A stretch of 64,000 nucleotides of DNA from Corynebacterium halotolerans YIM 70093 = DSM 44683 (GCF_000341345.1 NC_020302.1:414075-478074), one strand, 5' to 3'. Numbered from the stretch's first letter, positions 29,883 to 39,237 are shown. Made by a program: numbers and translations. Notes: generated by a model not told the origin, from the letters alone.

Positions 29883-31598
29883 ATGAGCATGGCCCCCCAG
29901 ACCTCCCAGCCGGGAAAGGTCGTCTTCGTCGGCGCCGGGCCCGGCAACCCCGACCTGCTGACCGTTCGTGCCCGTGAGGTGCTCGCGAACACCGCTATCG
30001 CCGTCACCGACCCGGAGGTGCTCACCGGAGTCCACGAGATCGTCGGCTCCGCCCTGCCGGTCCCGGAGGAGAAACTCGCCGCCGCCGAGGCGGAGTACGA
30101 GCGCCTGTGCGCCGAGGCGAAGGAGTCCGGCGCCCGCCGCAAGCCCCCACGCCCGCCGGCCCCCACCGCCGCCGACATCCGTCCGGTCACCGATCCCGCC
30201 CCCGAGGCGATCGTCGGACAGCTGACCGAGGCGCTGAACGAGGGCGGGGACGTGATCCGTCTGGTCACCGGCAATCCGCTGACCCGTGAGTCCGCCATGG
30301 CGGAGATCTCCGCGGTGGCGGCGGCCGGCCTGGAGTTCCAGGTTGTGCCGGGCATGTCCCTGCCGTCGACGGTGCCGTCGTTCGCCGGTATCGCGCTGGG
30401 TTCGACCTTCACCGAGACCGACGTCACCGGCGGCGGAGTGGACTGGGATCAGCTCGCCAGCGCCCCGCAGCCCCTGGTTCTGCAGGCCACCGAGGCTGAT
30501 CTGCCGACGGTCGCCGAGGAGCTCAAGACCCGCGGCATGGGCGCCGACACCCCGGTCTCCGTCACGGTCAACGGCACCACCCGCCTCCAGCGCACCCACG
30601 ACGCCACCCTGGGCACCCTGGGCAAGCTCGACGCCGAGCTGCCCGGCCACCTCGTGGTCACCCTGGGCAAGGGGGTCGACGACCGCACCAAGTACTCCTG
30701 GTGGGAGAACCGCCCACTCTACGGCTGGCGCGTGCTGGTCCCGCGCACCAAGGAGCAGGCCGCCTCCATGAGCGCCCGCCTGTCCTCCTTCGGCGCGATC
30801 CCGCAGTCCGTGCCCACGATCTCCGTGGAGCCGCCGCGCAACCCGGCCCAGATGGAGCGCGCCGTCAAGGGCATCGTCGAGGGCCGCTACCAGTGGGTCG
30901 TGTTCACCTCCGTCAATGCCGTCAACGCGGTGTGGGAGAAGATCACCGAGATCGGCCTCGACTCCCGCGCCTTCGCCGGTGTCCACATCGCCGCCGTCGG
31001 CTCCAAGACCGCGCAGGCGATCCGCGACCTCGGCATCACGCCCGAGCTGCTGCCGGACCCGAAGAAGCAGAACGCCGCCGGCCTGGTGGAGGTCTTCCCG
31101 GAGTACGTCGAGGGGCTCGACCCCGTCGGCCGGGTGCTGCTGCCGCGTGCCGACATCGCGACCGACGTCCTCGTCGACGGCGTGCGCGAGCTGGGTTGGG
31201 AGGTCGACGACATCGTCGCCTACCGCACCGTCCGCGCCGCTCCGCCGTCCGCCGAGATCCGCGACATGATCAAGTCCGGCGGCTTCGACGCAGTGTGCTT
31301 CACCTCCTCCTCGACGGTGAAGAACCTCGTCGGCATCGCGGGCAAGCCGCACCAGCGCACCATCATCGCCTGCATCGGCCCCATGACCGCGGCCACGGCG
31401 AGGGAGATGGGCCTGCGCGTCGACGTCATGCCGGAGATCGCGGAGGTGCCCGAACTGGTCGACGCACTCGCCGAGCACGTGGCCACGCTGCGTGCGGCCG
31501 GCCAGCTGCCCCCGCCGCGCAAGAAGCGCCGTACCCGCCGTAAGACGGCCGCCGGGGCGGACGGTGCTGACGGAGGCGTGCAGCAGGAGGCGTCCTAG
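29883..31598 (+). CDS. hemD: uroporphyrinogen-III C-methyltransferase / uroporphyrinogen-III synthase fusion
   Basis: 571 aa. N-terminal half (about 1-265) resembles SUMT/CobA methylases, with VVFVGAGPGNPDLLTVRA and VIRLVTGNPLTRES; C-terminal half (about 280-540) is a HemD domain starting GWRVLVPRTKEQA, with VVFTSVNAVNAVWE and CFTSSSTVKNLVG. The synthase half makes uroporphyrinogen III; whether the divergent methylase half still makes precorrin-2 for sirohaem is uncertain. The tail is Lys/Arg-rich. ATG at 29883; another in-frame ATG follows at 29889. Confidence 0.93.
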   Translation: MSMAPQTSQPGKVVFVGAGPGNPDLLTVRAREVLANTAIAVTDPEVLTGVHEIVGSALPVPEEKLAAAEAEYERLCAEAKESGARRKPPRPPAPTAADIRPVTDPAPEAIVGQLTEALNEGGDVIRLVTGNPLTRESAMAEISAVAAAGLEFQVVPGMSLPSTVPSFAGIALGSTFTETDVTGGGVDWDQLASAPQPLVLQATEADLPTVAEELKTRGMGADTPVSVTVNGTTRLQRTHDATLGTLGKLDAELPGHLVVTLGKGVDDRTKYSWWENRPLYGWRVLVPRTKEQAASMSARLSSFGAIPQSVPTISVEPPRNPAQMERAVKGIVEGRYQWVVFTSVNAVNAVWEKITEIGLDSRAFAGVHIAAVGSKTAQAIRDLGITPELLPDPKKQNAAGLVEVFPEYVEGLDPVGRVLLPRADIATDVLVDGVRELGWEVDDIVAYRTVRAAPPSAEIRDMIKSGGFDAVCFTSSSTVKNLVGIAGKPHQRTIIACIGPMTAATAREMGLRVDVMPEIAEVPELVDALAEHVATLRAAGQLPPPRKKRRTRRKTAAGADGADGGVQQEAS

Positions 31599-31624
31599 CC
31601 GGGTGTTTCAGCTGCCCGGGCGGG

Positions 31625-31678
31625 GAAGCGGTGCCGGATTCCGCGGGGGGAGACCCGCGGAACCCGGCACCGCTTTTC
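31625..31678 (+). terminator. terminator of hemD
   Basis: Long hairpin, 22-bp arms starting AAGCGGTGCCGG with one mismatch, followed by CTTTT; 27 bp after the hemD stop. Confidence 0.85.
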
Positions 31679-31748
31679 GCTGACCGGCGGAAACCGGAGG
31701 CCCGCGGCCGCGGGAACCGGGCGAGGCGGGTCCGGTGCAGGCTGGTCC

Positions 31749-31832
31749 GTGACCGTGTCGGGATCCTCCCTAGAATGGGACGCACAGGTTTCACGCCTCA
31801 GCACGTCACCTCAGCACGTCACCCCAGTACGT
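31749..31832 (+). promoter_or_regulatory. hemB promoter and direct repeats
   Basis: Candidate -35 GTGACC (31749-31754), 16-bp spacer, -10 TAGAAT (31771-31776). Just downstream, two exact direct repeats of TCAGCACGTCACC and a third partial CAGTACGTCC (about 31798-31832) fall in the transcribed leader before the SD AGGAAGGA. Confidence 0.5.
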
Positions 31833-31854
31833 CCAGGAAGGATCCGCATCCGCC

Positions 31855-32883
31855 GTGTCGACTCCCCGTAACTCCCATCTCCCGCTCCCGGCCCCGTCCC
31901 GCCGCCCCCGGCGGCTGCGCCAGAACCCGGCGATGCGCGAGCTCGTCGCCGAGACCGCGCTGCGCCCCGCGGATCTGATCCTGCCCATGTTCTACGCCGA
32001 CGGTATCGCCGAGCCCCGCGAGATCGTCTCCATGCCGGGCGTCCACCAGCACACCCTCGACTCCCTGAAGCGCGCCGCCCACGACGCCCTCGACGCCGGG
32101 GTCCGCTGCGTGGACCTGTTCGGCGTCCCGCGGGACGAGGACAAGGACGCCGAGGGCACCCAGGCCTGGAACCCCGACGGTGTGCTCAACCGCGGCCTGG
32201 CCGCGCTCCGCGAGGAGTTCGGCGACGACCTGCTCGTCATGGCCGACACCTGCCTGGACGAGTTCACCGACCACGGCCACTGCGGCGTGGTGCGCACCGA
32301 CCGTCACGGCAACGCGGTCGTCGACAATGACGCCACACTGGTGTTGTACCAGCAGATGGCCGTCGCCCAGGCGGAGGCCGGGGCGCACATCGTCTCCCCG
32401 TCCGGCATGATGGACGGCCAGGTGCTCGCCATCCGCGACGCCCTCGATGAGGCCGGCCACCAGGACGTGTCCATCATGGCCTACTCCGCCAAGTACGCCT
32501 CCGCCTTCTTCGGCCCCTTCCGTGAGGCCGTCGGCTCCTCCCTGCAGGGCGACCGCCGCACCTACCAGCAGGACCCGGCCAACCTGCGGGAGTCGCTGCT
32601 CGAGACCGAGCTCGACATCGACGAAGGCGCCGACTTCGTCATGGTCAAGCCCGCCCTGCCGTACCTCGACGTGCTGCGCGCCGTCGCTGACCTCTCGCCG
32701 GTGCCGGTCGCCGCCTACCAGGTCTCCGGCGAGTACGCGATGATCCAGGCCGCCGGCCGTAACGGCTGGGTCGACCTGGACGCCGTGATGATGGAGTCGC
32801 TGGTCTCCATCAAGCGCGCCGGCGCCGACCAGATCCTCACCTACTTCGCCACCGACGCCGCCAGGGCGCTCTCCGCCCGGTAG
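31855..32883 (+). CDS. hemB: porphobilinogen synthase (delta-aminolevulinate dehydratase)
   Basis: Condenses two 5-aminolevulinates to porphobilinogen. 342 aa: catalytic lysines in [13 protein letters not shown] and [12 protein letters not shown], and substrate-site residues in QVSGEYAMI. The metal-site loop reads [15 protein letters not shown]: the first and third cysteines of the zinc-type site are kept, but the middle one is Asp, a hybrid between zinc and magnesium types. GTG start at 31855. Confidence 0.96.
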   Translation: MSTPRNSHLPLPAPSRRPRRLRQNPAMRELVAETALRPADLILPMFYADGIAEPREIVSMPGVHQHTLDSLKRAAHDALDAGVRCVDLFGVPRDEDKDAEGTQAWNPDGVLNRGLAALREEFGDDLLVMADTCLDEFTDHGHCGVVRTDRHGNAVVDNDATLVLYQQMAVAQAEAGAHIVSPSGMMDGQVLAIRDALDEAGHQDVSIMAYSAKYASAFFGPFREAVGSSLQGDRRTYQQDPANLRESLLETELDIDEGADFVMVKPALPYLDVLRAVADLSPVPVAAYQVSGEYAMIQAAGRNGWVDLDAVMMESLVSIKRAGADQILTYFATDAARALSAR

Positions 32884-32911
32884 TCAAACCCCAAGGACTG
32901 AATCCGTCACC

Positions 32912-33601
32912 GTGACAGAGCCGACCCCTCCCACACCACCCACCCCGAACCCACCCGCGCCGGACCACACCGACAGAACCGGCAGCACTGGCAGCACCGC
33001 CGCCAGCGCCAGCGACGAGACCGGTAAGACCGGTAAGAAGCGCGGACGGCTAACGGGCCTGCCCGAGAGCGTCCGCCTGCTGATCCTGCTGTGGGCCGGC
33101 GCACTCGCCGGTGAGGCCCTCCACCAGATCCTCAACGTGGTCATGTCCCTGATCGACCCCTCCGCGCTGCTGGCCGCCGCCCGGGAGACCGTCGACACGG
33201 AGCAGGCCCCGGAGGTGGCGGACGCGCTGATCACCACCAGCGCCTACAGCGCCGTGGTCGTCGCCGCGGTGATCGCGGTGGCCATCGTGGGTCTGCTGGC
33301 CTGGATGCTCACGCTGATCCGCAAGCGGTCGAGACACGCGCCCATGGCCCGGCGGCTGCTGCTGATCTTCGGCTTCTACTTCGGCATCCGCACCCTGATG
33401 CTGTTCATGGTCTCGCCCGGCGCCTCCGACGTCCCGTTGGCGCTGTACCTGTTCGACGGCAGCCTGCAGATCCTGATCGGCGTCGCGGCGGTCCTCGCCC
33501 TGATCTTCGGGGCACGGAGGGAGACCCTGCAGTGGACCGGGGAGCTCAACGACCCCGACGGGTCCGCCCGCCCCGGTCGCCCGCCGAATGACAGGAAGTA
33601 G
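32912..33601 (+). CDS. four-helix membrane protein, unknown function
   Basis: 229 aa. Residues 1-45 are a disordered Pro/Thr/Ser/Gly tail; four membrane helices follow (about 52-72, 108-135, 147-167, 178-195) and a polar C-terminus. It sits 28 bp after hemB and 4 bp before the next membrane gene, so it is probably co-transcribed with the haem genes. Conserved position in corynebacterial haem clusters is likely but the function is unknown. GTG start. Confidence 0.75.
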   Translation: MTEPTPPTPPTPNPPAPDHTDRTGSTGSTAASASDETGKTGKKRGRLTGLPESVRLLILLWAGALAGEALHQILNVVMSLIDPSALLAAARETVDTEQAPEVADALITTSAYSAVVVAAVIAVAIVGLLAWMLTLIRKRSRHAPMARRLLLIFGFYFGIRTLMLFMVSPGASDVPLALYLFDGSLQILIGVAAVLALIFGARRETLQWTGELNDPDGSARPGRPPNDRK

Positions 33602-33605
33602 TGCC

Positions 33606-34088
33606 ATGCCGAGCATGTTCCCCTCGCTGTACCGTTCCCCCGACGATCCCCACCGGCGCTCAAGCGGGAGCGGGGACTCCGACACCTGGCCCGACGCCCT
33701 GCGCTGGGGCTACTACCTGTGCGTGGCCTCCGCGATCGTCATGGTTCTCTCCGGGCTGGTCATGCTCACCGACGGGTACCGGGGAGACCCGGACGCCGAC
33801 CGGGAACTCATCGCGGCCTTCCTGCGCAACGTGCGCTTCCTCGGCTTCTTCAACATCGTCGCAGGGTTGATGATCGCCGTGCTGGCCGCCCAGCTGAAGG
33901 GCGGGGGCAAGCTCTCCCGCCGCTGGCTGGCCGGTGTGATCGGGCTGTCGCTGTTCTTCAACGTCGCCTCCTTCGCCATCCAGGTGGGCGGTCTCGGACT
34001 CGTCCTGATTGTCGTATTGTTGGCACTCAGCGCACTGTTCATCTTCCGGCCGTCGGCCAACGAATTCATCAGACGGATGAACAGCTAG
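33606..34088 (+). CDS. four-helix membrane protein, unknown function
   Basis: 160 aa from the Met of MPSMFPSLYRS, which has SD AGGAAG at good spacing; an in-frame ATG at 33588 is inside the previous gene. Four hydrophobic segments (about 32-52, 75-98, 105-122, 125-145). Gly/Ser-rich cytoplasmic start and a short basic end. No recognised family. Confidence 0.75.
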   Translation: MPSMFPSLYRSPDDPHRRSSGSGDSDTWPDALRWGYYLCVASAIVMVLSGLVMLTDGYRGDPDADRELIAAFLRNVRFLGFFNIVAGLMIAVLAAQLKGGGKLSRRWLAGVIGLSLFFNVASFAIQVGGLGLVLIVVLLALSALFIFRPSANEFIRRMNS

Positions 34089-34124
34089 AACGGGCGGAAC
34101 GCGGCCAGAGGGGAGCGGATCGGC

Positions 34125-36779
34125 ATGGCACACGACGAGGAACCGGCGGTCCGTGGGCTCGATGACGAGGTCACCTCGGCCATCACCGAGGCCCGCACCG
34201 CCGCGCGCGCCGCGGGATTCAACGACTCCCGCGCCGACACCACCGAGGAGGACCCTGAGGCCGAGCTGACCGAGCGGCCCAAGGTCTCCTACGCCTTCGA
34301 CCTGGAGGGGCTGCACAACGCCCCCGAGGTCGTCGACATCGAGGCCTCCCTCGAGGCCGTGCCGGGCGTGCGCGCCCGCATCGTCTACCCCTCGGCCACC
34401 GCCTGGGTCACCGCCCCCGACACCGTGGATCCCGACGCCCTCGCCGGGATCATCGCCGGCTTCGGGGTCACCGCGGTGCTCACCGACTCATCCCTGCGAC
34501 GCCGCGCCCTCCGTCCGCACCTGAACGAGACGGTGAATCTGCGCGCCGAGCGGCGCCGGCACCCGCGCTACCGCGGCCTGCCGTGGAAGTTCCGCCGCCA
34601 CCTGGCGGACGAGGCCCGCAATCTGGAGAAGGCCCGGCGCGCCGGGTTCCTCGACGCCCCCGCCGAACGCGCCCGTGACGTCGAGCAGGCCGGGCCCCGG
34701 GATGTGCTCTTCACCGCCCGGGATCTGCTCACCACGCGCCGGTTGATCGTCAGCGCGCTGCTGAGCATCCCGGTGCTGGTGCTCTCCTACGTCCAGGCGT
34801 GGCAGTTCGACGGCTGGCAGTGGCTCACCCTCGCCCTGTCCGCCCCGGTGGTCACGTGGGGCGCGTGGCCGTTCCACCGCGCCCTGGTCGGCGGGATCCG
34901 CCGTGGCCTGACCGCCCTCGACGCCGCCAGTGCCATGGCGATCATCTCCGCGGTGCTGTGGTCGCTGGTGATGCTCCTGTTCACCCCGGCGGGGGAGCTC
35001 GGCTGGGACTCCAGTCCGCAGTGGTTCGCGTTCAACCACGTGCGGATCAGCCAGGGTGAACTCTTCCTCGACGTCGCCTGCGGCATGACGGTCCTGCTGC
35101 TCGCGGGCCGGCTGCTGACGATGCGCAACCGGGCGGGTCTGCTCGAGGAGATGGACGCCCGCCGCCCCGCGCCCAACCACCCGGTGCTCATCAGCTTCCG
35201 TAACCGGGCCACGGGCCGGACCTCTACGGAGCGCATTCCGCTGCAGGAGGTCAACGTCGGCGACGACATCATCATCGAGGCGGGCGAGGTCGTCCCCGTC
35301 GACGGCCGCGTCGTCGGCGGTTCCTGTCGGATCACGCAGGGGTTGATCGGCACCGCAGGGGATGCCGCGGCGGGCGTCGAGGAGGTCAAGGTCAATTCCT
35401 TCGTCTACGCGGGCACGGAGACCCTCGACGGTCGCATCAAGGTGCGGGTGGTGCGCACGGGCCACCGCACCCGCATGGCGGCCATCCACCGCTGGGTCAC
35501 CGAGGCCATCCGGCAGCAGAACCGTTCAGCCCTGCTGTCGACGCGCACCGCGGCGGTCCTCATCCCGGTGGCCCTGGGGCTCGCGGCCGTCGATTTCGCC
35601 CTCTGGGCGCTGATCGCGGGCAACTTCAACGCCGCCTTCGCCACCGCCCTGGCGGTCCTGGCGTGCGTGGCGCCGGTGGCGATTGCGCTGTCCCCGGCGC
35701 TGGCCATCCGCCACGGCATCGAGGCCTCGGCGCGCAACGGTATTCTCGTCCGCGACGGGGTGACGATCCGCCGCCTCGAGATGGTCGACACCGTGATCTT
35801 CAACCGGGTGGGTACCCTGGCGGAGCCGGTCATGTCCGTCGAGACCGTCACCGCCGACCGCGGGGAGAACGCCGACCTGGTGCTGCGTGTCGCCGGTGCC
35901 CTGGCCCTGGAGTCGGACCACCCGGTCTCCCAGGCACTGGTGCGCGCCGCCCGGGAGGCCCGCGACGCCGGTGCCGGGGGCGAGGAGGTGCCGCACTGGA
36001 TCAACGTCACCCACTCCGAGATCAACGACGACGGCGACTTCACCGGCCTGATCGAGCTGCCGGTGGTGGACAGCGACGGCACCGTCCACAACCGGCAGGT
36101 CGAGGCGGTGCTGTGGCGGCCGAACAACATGTCGGAGCTGCGGGGGCGGCTGGCCGCGGCCGCGGTGTCCGGGGGAACCCCGCTGGTGGTCCGTTGGAAG
36201 GGCCGCGACCGCGGGGTGATCACCCTGCACGACACCGTCAAAAACGACGCGGAGGAGGCGGTCGGGCAGCTGGAGGGCATGGGCGTGGAGACGATGATGC
36301 TCTCCCGCGACGCCTACCCCGTGGCCCGGCGCTTCGCCGACCGGCTCGGCATCTTCCGCGTCCTCGCCGGTATCGAGCCCGGCCGCAAGCCGCGGACGGT
36401 GCGCGCGGTCCACGCCCGCGGCGCGTCGGTGGCGATGGTCGGTGACGCCTCGGTCATGGAGACCCTGCGGGTCGCGGACGTCGGCATCCTCATGGGCGGC
36501 GCGGAGACCCGCGACCGCATCGGTCGGGCCGAGCAGCCGGACGTCGACGTGATCATCCTGCGCCGGGACGTCTCCGCCATCCCGCAGCTGATCACGCTCA
36601 GCCGCCGGATCTGCCGCATCATCGACCGCAACATCATCTTCGCCTGGACCTACAACGGGCTGGCGGTGCTCGCCTCCGTGGCCGGCGTGCTGCACCCGAT
36701 GGCGGCCACGGTGCTGATGCTGGGTTCCTCGTTGTTCATCGAGGCCCGCTCCAACAGTGCGCGGGTGTTCCCGCGGTAG
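34125..36779 (+). CDS. P-type ATPase homologue lacking catalytic motifs
   Basis: 884 aa with complete heavy-metal P1B-type architecture: a degenerate HMA-like N-domain (about 45-125), eight helices, actuator domain and P/N domains. Yet every signature is altered. The phosphorylation motif DKTGT reads N560-RVGT (VDTVIFNRVGTL). The actuator TGE reads GTAGD (409-413). GDGxND reads GDASVM (773-778). The membrane CPC reads APV (516-518). The HP motif (SDHPVSQA) is intact. The frame is open with good codon use, so this is a kept, catalytically dead protein rather than debris. Ion pumping is very unlikely. It sits between two membrane proteins and hemE. SD GGGGAG upstream. Confidence 0.9.
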   Translation: MAHDEEPAVRGLDDEVTSAITEARTAARAAGFNDSRADTTEEDPEAELTERPKVSYAFDLEGLHNAPEVVDIEASLEAVPGVRARIVYPSATAWVTAPDTVDPDALAGIIAGFGVTAVLTDSSLRRRALRPHLNETVNLRAERRRHPRYRGLPWKFRRHLADEARNLEKARRAGFLDAPAERARDVEQAGPRDVLFTARDLLTTRRLIVSALLSIPVLVLSYVQAWQFDGWQWLTLALSAPVVTWGAWPFHRALVGGIRRGLTALDAASAMAIISAVLWSLVMLLFTPAGELGWDSSPQWFAFNHVRISQGELFLDVACGMTVLLLAGRLLTMRNRAGLLEEMDARRPAPNHPVLISFRNRATGRTSTERIPLQEVNVGDDIIIEAGEVVPVDGRVVGGSCRITQGLIGTAGDAAAGVEEVKVNSFVYAGTETLDGRIKVRVVRTGHRTRMAAIHRWVTEAIRQQNRSALLSTRTAAVLIPVALGLAAVDFALWALIAGNFNAAFATALAVLACVAPVAIALSPALAIRHGIEASARNGILVRDGVTIRRLEMVDTVIFNRVGTLAEPVMSVETVTADRGENADLVLRVAGALALESDHPVSQALVRAAREARDAGAGGEEVPHWINVTHSEINDDGDFTGLIELPVVDSDGTVHNRQVEAVLWRPNNMSELRGRLAAAAVSGGTPLVVRWKGRDRGVITLHDTVKNDAEEAVGQLEGMGVETMMLSRDAYPVARRFADRLGIFRVLAGIEPGRKPRTVRAVHARGASVAMVGDASVMETLRVADVGILMGGAETRDRIGRAEQPDVDVIILRRDVSAIPQLITLSRRICRIIDRNIIFAWTYNGLAVLASVAGVLHPMAATVLMLGSSLFIEARSNSARVFPR

Positions 36780-36823
36780 GACGCGGGCATTCCCCGGGAG
36801 GCCGACGTTCTGACGGCGAGGGG

Positions 36824-36886
36824 ACGGTTTCTCCACACGGTGGGTGGGGCAATGGCGCTGTTGTGCCGGGTGCGTGTGGTCGGAGA
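36824..36886. repeat. dispersed palindrome, copy A
   Basis: TTTCTCCACACG (left arm) and CGTGTGGTCGGAGA (right arm) about 30 bp apart, the same terminal motif as the 10.6-kb array. It begins about 45 bp after the P-type ATPase homologue. Confidence 0.75.
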
Positions 36887-36916
36887 TGCCCCGGGGGCGT
36901 CGGCAAGGGCGGAGGG

Positions 36917-36981
36917 ACGGTTTCTCCACACACGGGGCCCGGGCGGGGTCGATTCGGCCGGGAGCGTGTGATCGGAGAACC
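36917..36981. repeat. dispersed palindrome, copy B
   Basis: Arms TTTCTCCACACAC and GTGTGATCGGAGAA around about 35 bp. The A-B linker (GTCGGAGATGCCCC... GGGCGGAGGGACGG) resembles the linker between copies C and D at 39.3 kb. The remainder of the 485-bp gap (about 36982-37200) shows no gene. Confidence 0.75.
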
Positions 36982-37202
36982 CCGTGAGGTGCCGGCAAGC
37001 GCTGCCGACTCCCCGACAAGCGCCACTCGGCGCCTGCCCCGATCCCTGCGCGGGATAGTCGCGGAGGGCCGTCGGATCCGTGACTTGTCGTCCCCGCTCA
37101 CTGCAGGAGAGGGGGTCTGAACGAAGTCGGGCACCGCCGTCGAGTTCGGGGGGAAGGTCGGAAGAACGCTCGCCTTTCGAAAGGCCGGAGTTCTCCATTC
37201 CG

Positions 37203-37232
37203 TTGAGTTCAACATCTCCCAGAAGTTATACT
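37203..37232 (+). promoter_or_regulatory. promoter of the AbrB-ABC cassette
   Basis: -35 TTGAGT (37203-37208), 18-bp spacer, -10 TATACT (37227-37232), in a markedly AT-richer patch. The -35 region lies in GTTGAGTTCAAC, and its inverse CAACTCAA recurs at 37246-37253 around the leader, a possible operator for the first gene's own product. Confidence 0.65.
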
Positions 37233-37264
37233 TGTAGGAAAAATGCAACTCAAGGAGGTAACTC

Positions 37265-37534
37265 GTGAATCCGGAAGCTCTACCGCCCGCCCCGGGCAAG
37301 TTCGCCGCCACCGTCAAGGTCGGTGAGAAGGGGCAGATCGTGATCCCCAAGGGGGCGAGGGACCTGTTCGATATCAAACCCGGCGACACGCTTCTGTTGC
37401 TGGCTGACGTCGAGCAGGGGATCGGCATTGTCCGGCAGGATCTGTTCGACCGCTTCGTCTCCGAGGCGATGCCCACCCCGCCGACGAAGGCCGATCCCCC
37501 GCAGGACGCCGGGGAGGGTGGTGACGGGCCGTGA
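37265..37534 (+). CDS. AbrB/MazE/SpoVT-type transcriptional regulator
   Basis: 89 aa. AbrB swapped-hairpin DNA-binding domain at about residues 14-60: ATVKVGEKGQIVIPKGARDLFDIKPGDTLLLL. Disordered acidic/proline tail. GTG start behind a very strong SD AAGGAGG. It overlaps the ABC ATPase gene by 4 bp (GTGA), so it probably regulates the transporter it is encoded with. Confidence 0.92.
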   Translation: MNPEALPPAPGKFAATVKVGEKGQIVIPKGARDLFDIKPGDTLLLLADVEQGIGIVRQDLFDRFVSEAMPTPPTKADPPQDAGEGGDGP

Positions 37535-38460
37535 ACGTTGTCGTGTGTGAAAACGTGATGAGACGGTTCGGCGAGGTCACTGCGGTCGACGACGTCTCCC
37601 TCAGCATTTCGGAAGGGGAGATCTTCGGCCTCGTCGGACCCAACGGCGCGGGCAAGACCACCCTGCTCAACTGCATCGAGGGGCTCGACGAACCGACCTC
37701 CGGAAGCATCAGCGTGCTTGATCGCCACCCCGTGAAGGACGGTCATGAGCTGACCCGGCGGATCGGCGTGCAGCTGCAGAGCGCCTCTCTGCCTCCCCAC
37801 ATCACGGTTTCCGAGGCCATGCGTCTGTTCTCCGCGCTCTACGATGATCCTGTTCCCTGGGAGGACCTCCTGCGGACGCTGGGCATCGCGGACAGGAAAA
37901 ACGCCCGGGTCGCCCGGCTCTCGGGAGGGGAACGGCAACGGGTCTTCATCGCCCTGGCCCTTCTGCATCAGCCTGAGCTGGTCTTCTTCGACGAGTTGAC
38001 CACCGCGCTGGACCCTCAGGCCCGGAGGGCGATGTGGGATGTGGTGGAGACCATCCGGGAGCAGGGGACCACGGTCGTCCTGACCACCCACTACATGGAG
38101 GAGGCCGAGCGCCTGTGCGACCGTGTGGGCATCGTCGACCAGGGGAAGATGATCGCCCTCGACACCGTTCCCGCGCTCATCCGCGACCACGCCGGAGACT
38201 CGAGAGCGCGCCTGCATCTCGCGGAGAAACCACCGGAGGGCATTGACCTCGACCTCGGACTCATCGAGTCGGTGACGGTCTCGCGGGTGGATGGCGAACA
38301 CCTCGTGGTGCAGGGATACGGCGGGTTTCTCCAAGACGTCCTGGCCGTACTGACCACACGCGGCCTCCGGCTGACCGATCTGCGTGCCACCTCCCCCGGG
38401 CTGGAGGATGTGTTCCTGAACCTGACGGGCCGGGAGATGCGGGTGAAGGGGGAATCATGA
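37531..38460 (+). CDS. ABC transporter ATP-binding protein
   Basis: 309 aa. Walker A GPNGAGKTTLL, Q loop QLQSAS, signature LSGGERQRV, Walker B LVFFDELTTALD, H loop TTHYMEEAE. The C-terminal 80 residues are the extra domain of DrrA/CcmA-type exporters for drugs or lipids. GTG start overlapping abrB; ATGA overlap with the permease. Substrate unknown. Confidence 0.93.
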   Translation: MNVVVCENVMRRFGEVTAVDDVSLSISEGEIFGLVGPNGAGKTTLLNCIEGLDEPTSGSISVLDRHPVKDGHELTRRIGVQLQSASLPPHITVSEAMRLFSALYDDPVPWEDLLRTLGIADRKNARVARLSGGERQRVFIALALLHQPELVFFDELTTALDPQARRAMWDVVETIREQGTTVVLTTHYMEEAERLCDRVGIVDQGKMIALDTVPALIRDHAGDSRARLHLAEKPPEGIDLDLGLIESVTVSRVDGEHLVVQGYGGFLQDVLAVLTTRGLRLTDLRATSPGLEDVFLNLTGREMRVKGES

Positions 38461-39206
38461 CCACCTACGCGACACTGACCTCGACGCTGTTCCGCACCCG
38501 GTTGCGCGAGCCGGTGGGGCTGTTCTTCTCGTTCATCTTCGCCCCGTCCCTCGTGCTCATCCTGGGCCTGATCTTCGGCAACGAGCCGAACCCCAACTTC
38601 GGCGGGCTCGGCTACATCGACGCCACCCTCCCCGCGTTCGCTTCCGTGGTCGTCACCCTCACCGGCGTGCTCATCCTGCCGGTGAACCAACTGATCCTGC
38701 GGGAGAGCGGGGCGCTGCGCCGGCTCCGTCTCACCCCGCTCAGGCCGGCGGTCTTCCTCGCGGCTGATCTCACCGTGAACTTCGTCGTCGGGCTGATCGG
38801 CATCGCAGCGGCCCTGGCGGTGGGGATCCTGATCTTCGGCGTGACGCTGCAGGGCAGCACCATCGGAGTGCTGTTGGCGGCGGCCCTGGGCCTGGTCGCC
38901 TTCCTCTCCCTGGGGTACGCCCTCTCCGGGCTCTACCCGTCCTCTGGGGCGGCCACCGGTGTCGGAAACGTGCTGATGATCCTCCTGATGCTCACCTCCG
39001 GGGCCTTCGTTCCGCTCGCCGTGATGCCTGAAGGGGTGCGCACGGTCATGGAGTTCTCTCCCGTCCGGTACTTCGTGCGGCTCATCGAGGGTCTCTGGTT
39101 GGGAGGGGCCTGGTCGGAACTGCTGGTGCCCGCCGCAGTCCTCGTCGGAATGACGGTGGTGTTCGGGCTGCTCGGCACGCTGTTGTTCCGCTGGGACGAC
39201 GTCTAG
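38457..39206 (+). CDS. ABC-2 type transporter permease
   Basis: 249 aa, six hydrophobic helices (about 22-42, 57-80, 101-125, 135-155, 165-188, 222-243), ABC-2 family export permease: RLRLTPLRPAVFLAADL is the usual amphipathic loop. Works with the ATPase encoded immediately upstream as a homodimeric exporter. Last gene of the cassette; no clear terminator other than the palindromes that follow. Confidence 0.9.
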   Translation: MTTYATLTSTLFRTRLREPVGLFFSFIFAPSLVLILGLIFGNEPNPNFGGLGYIDATLPAFASVVVTLTGVLILPVNQLILRESGALRRLRLTPLRPAVFLAADLTVNFVVGLIGIAAALAVGILIFGVTLQGSTIGVLLAAALGLVAFLSLGYALSGLYPSSGAATGVGNVLMILLMLTSGAFVPLAVMPEGVRTVMEFSPVRYFVRLIEGLWLGGAWSELLVPAAVLVGMTVVFGLLGTLLFRWDDV

Positions 39207-39237
39207 CAGGCGTCCCGTCGTCCTCCCTCCGAAAGTC

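Noticed and set aside
34125..36779. P-type ATPase homologue considered as a decayed pseudogene
   Set aside because: The frame is open over 884 codons with normal codon use and complete domain order; substitutions are limited to catalytic motifs.
37265..37534. AbrB/MazE protein as an antitoxin
   Set aside because: The next gene is an ABC ATPase overlapping by 4 bp, not a MazF- or VapC-type toxin; an operon regulator is the simpler reading.
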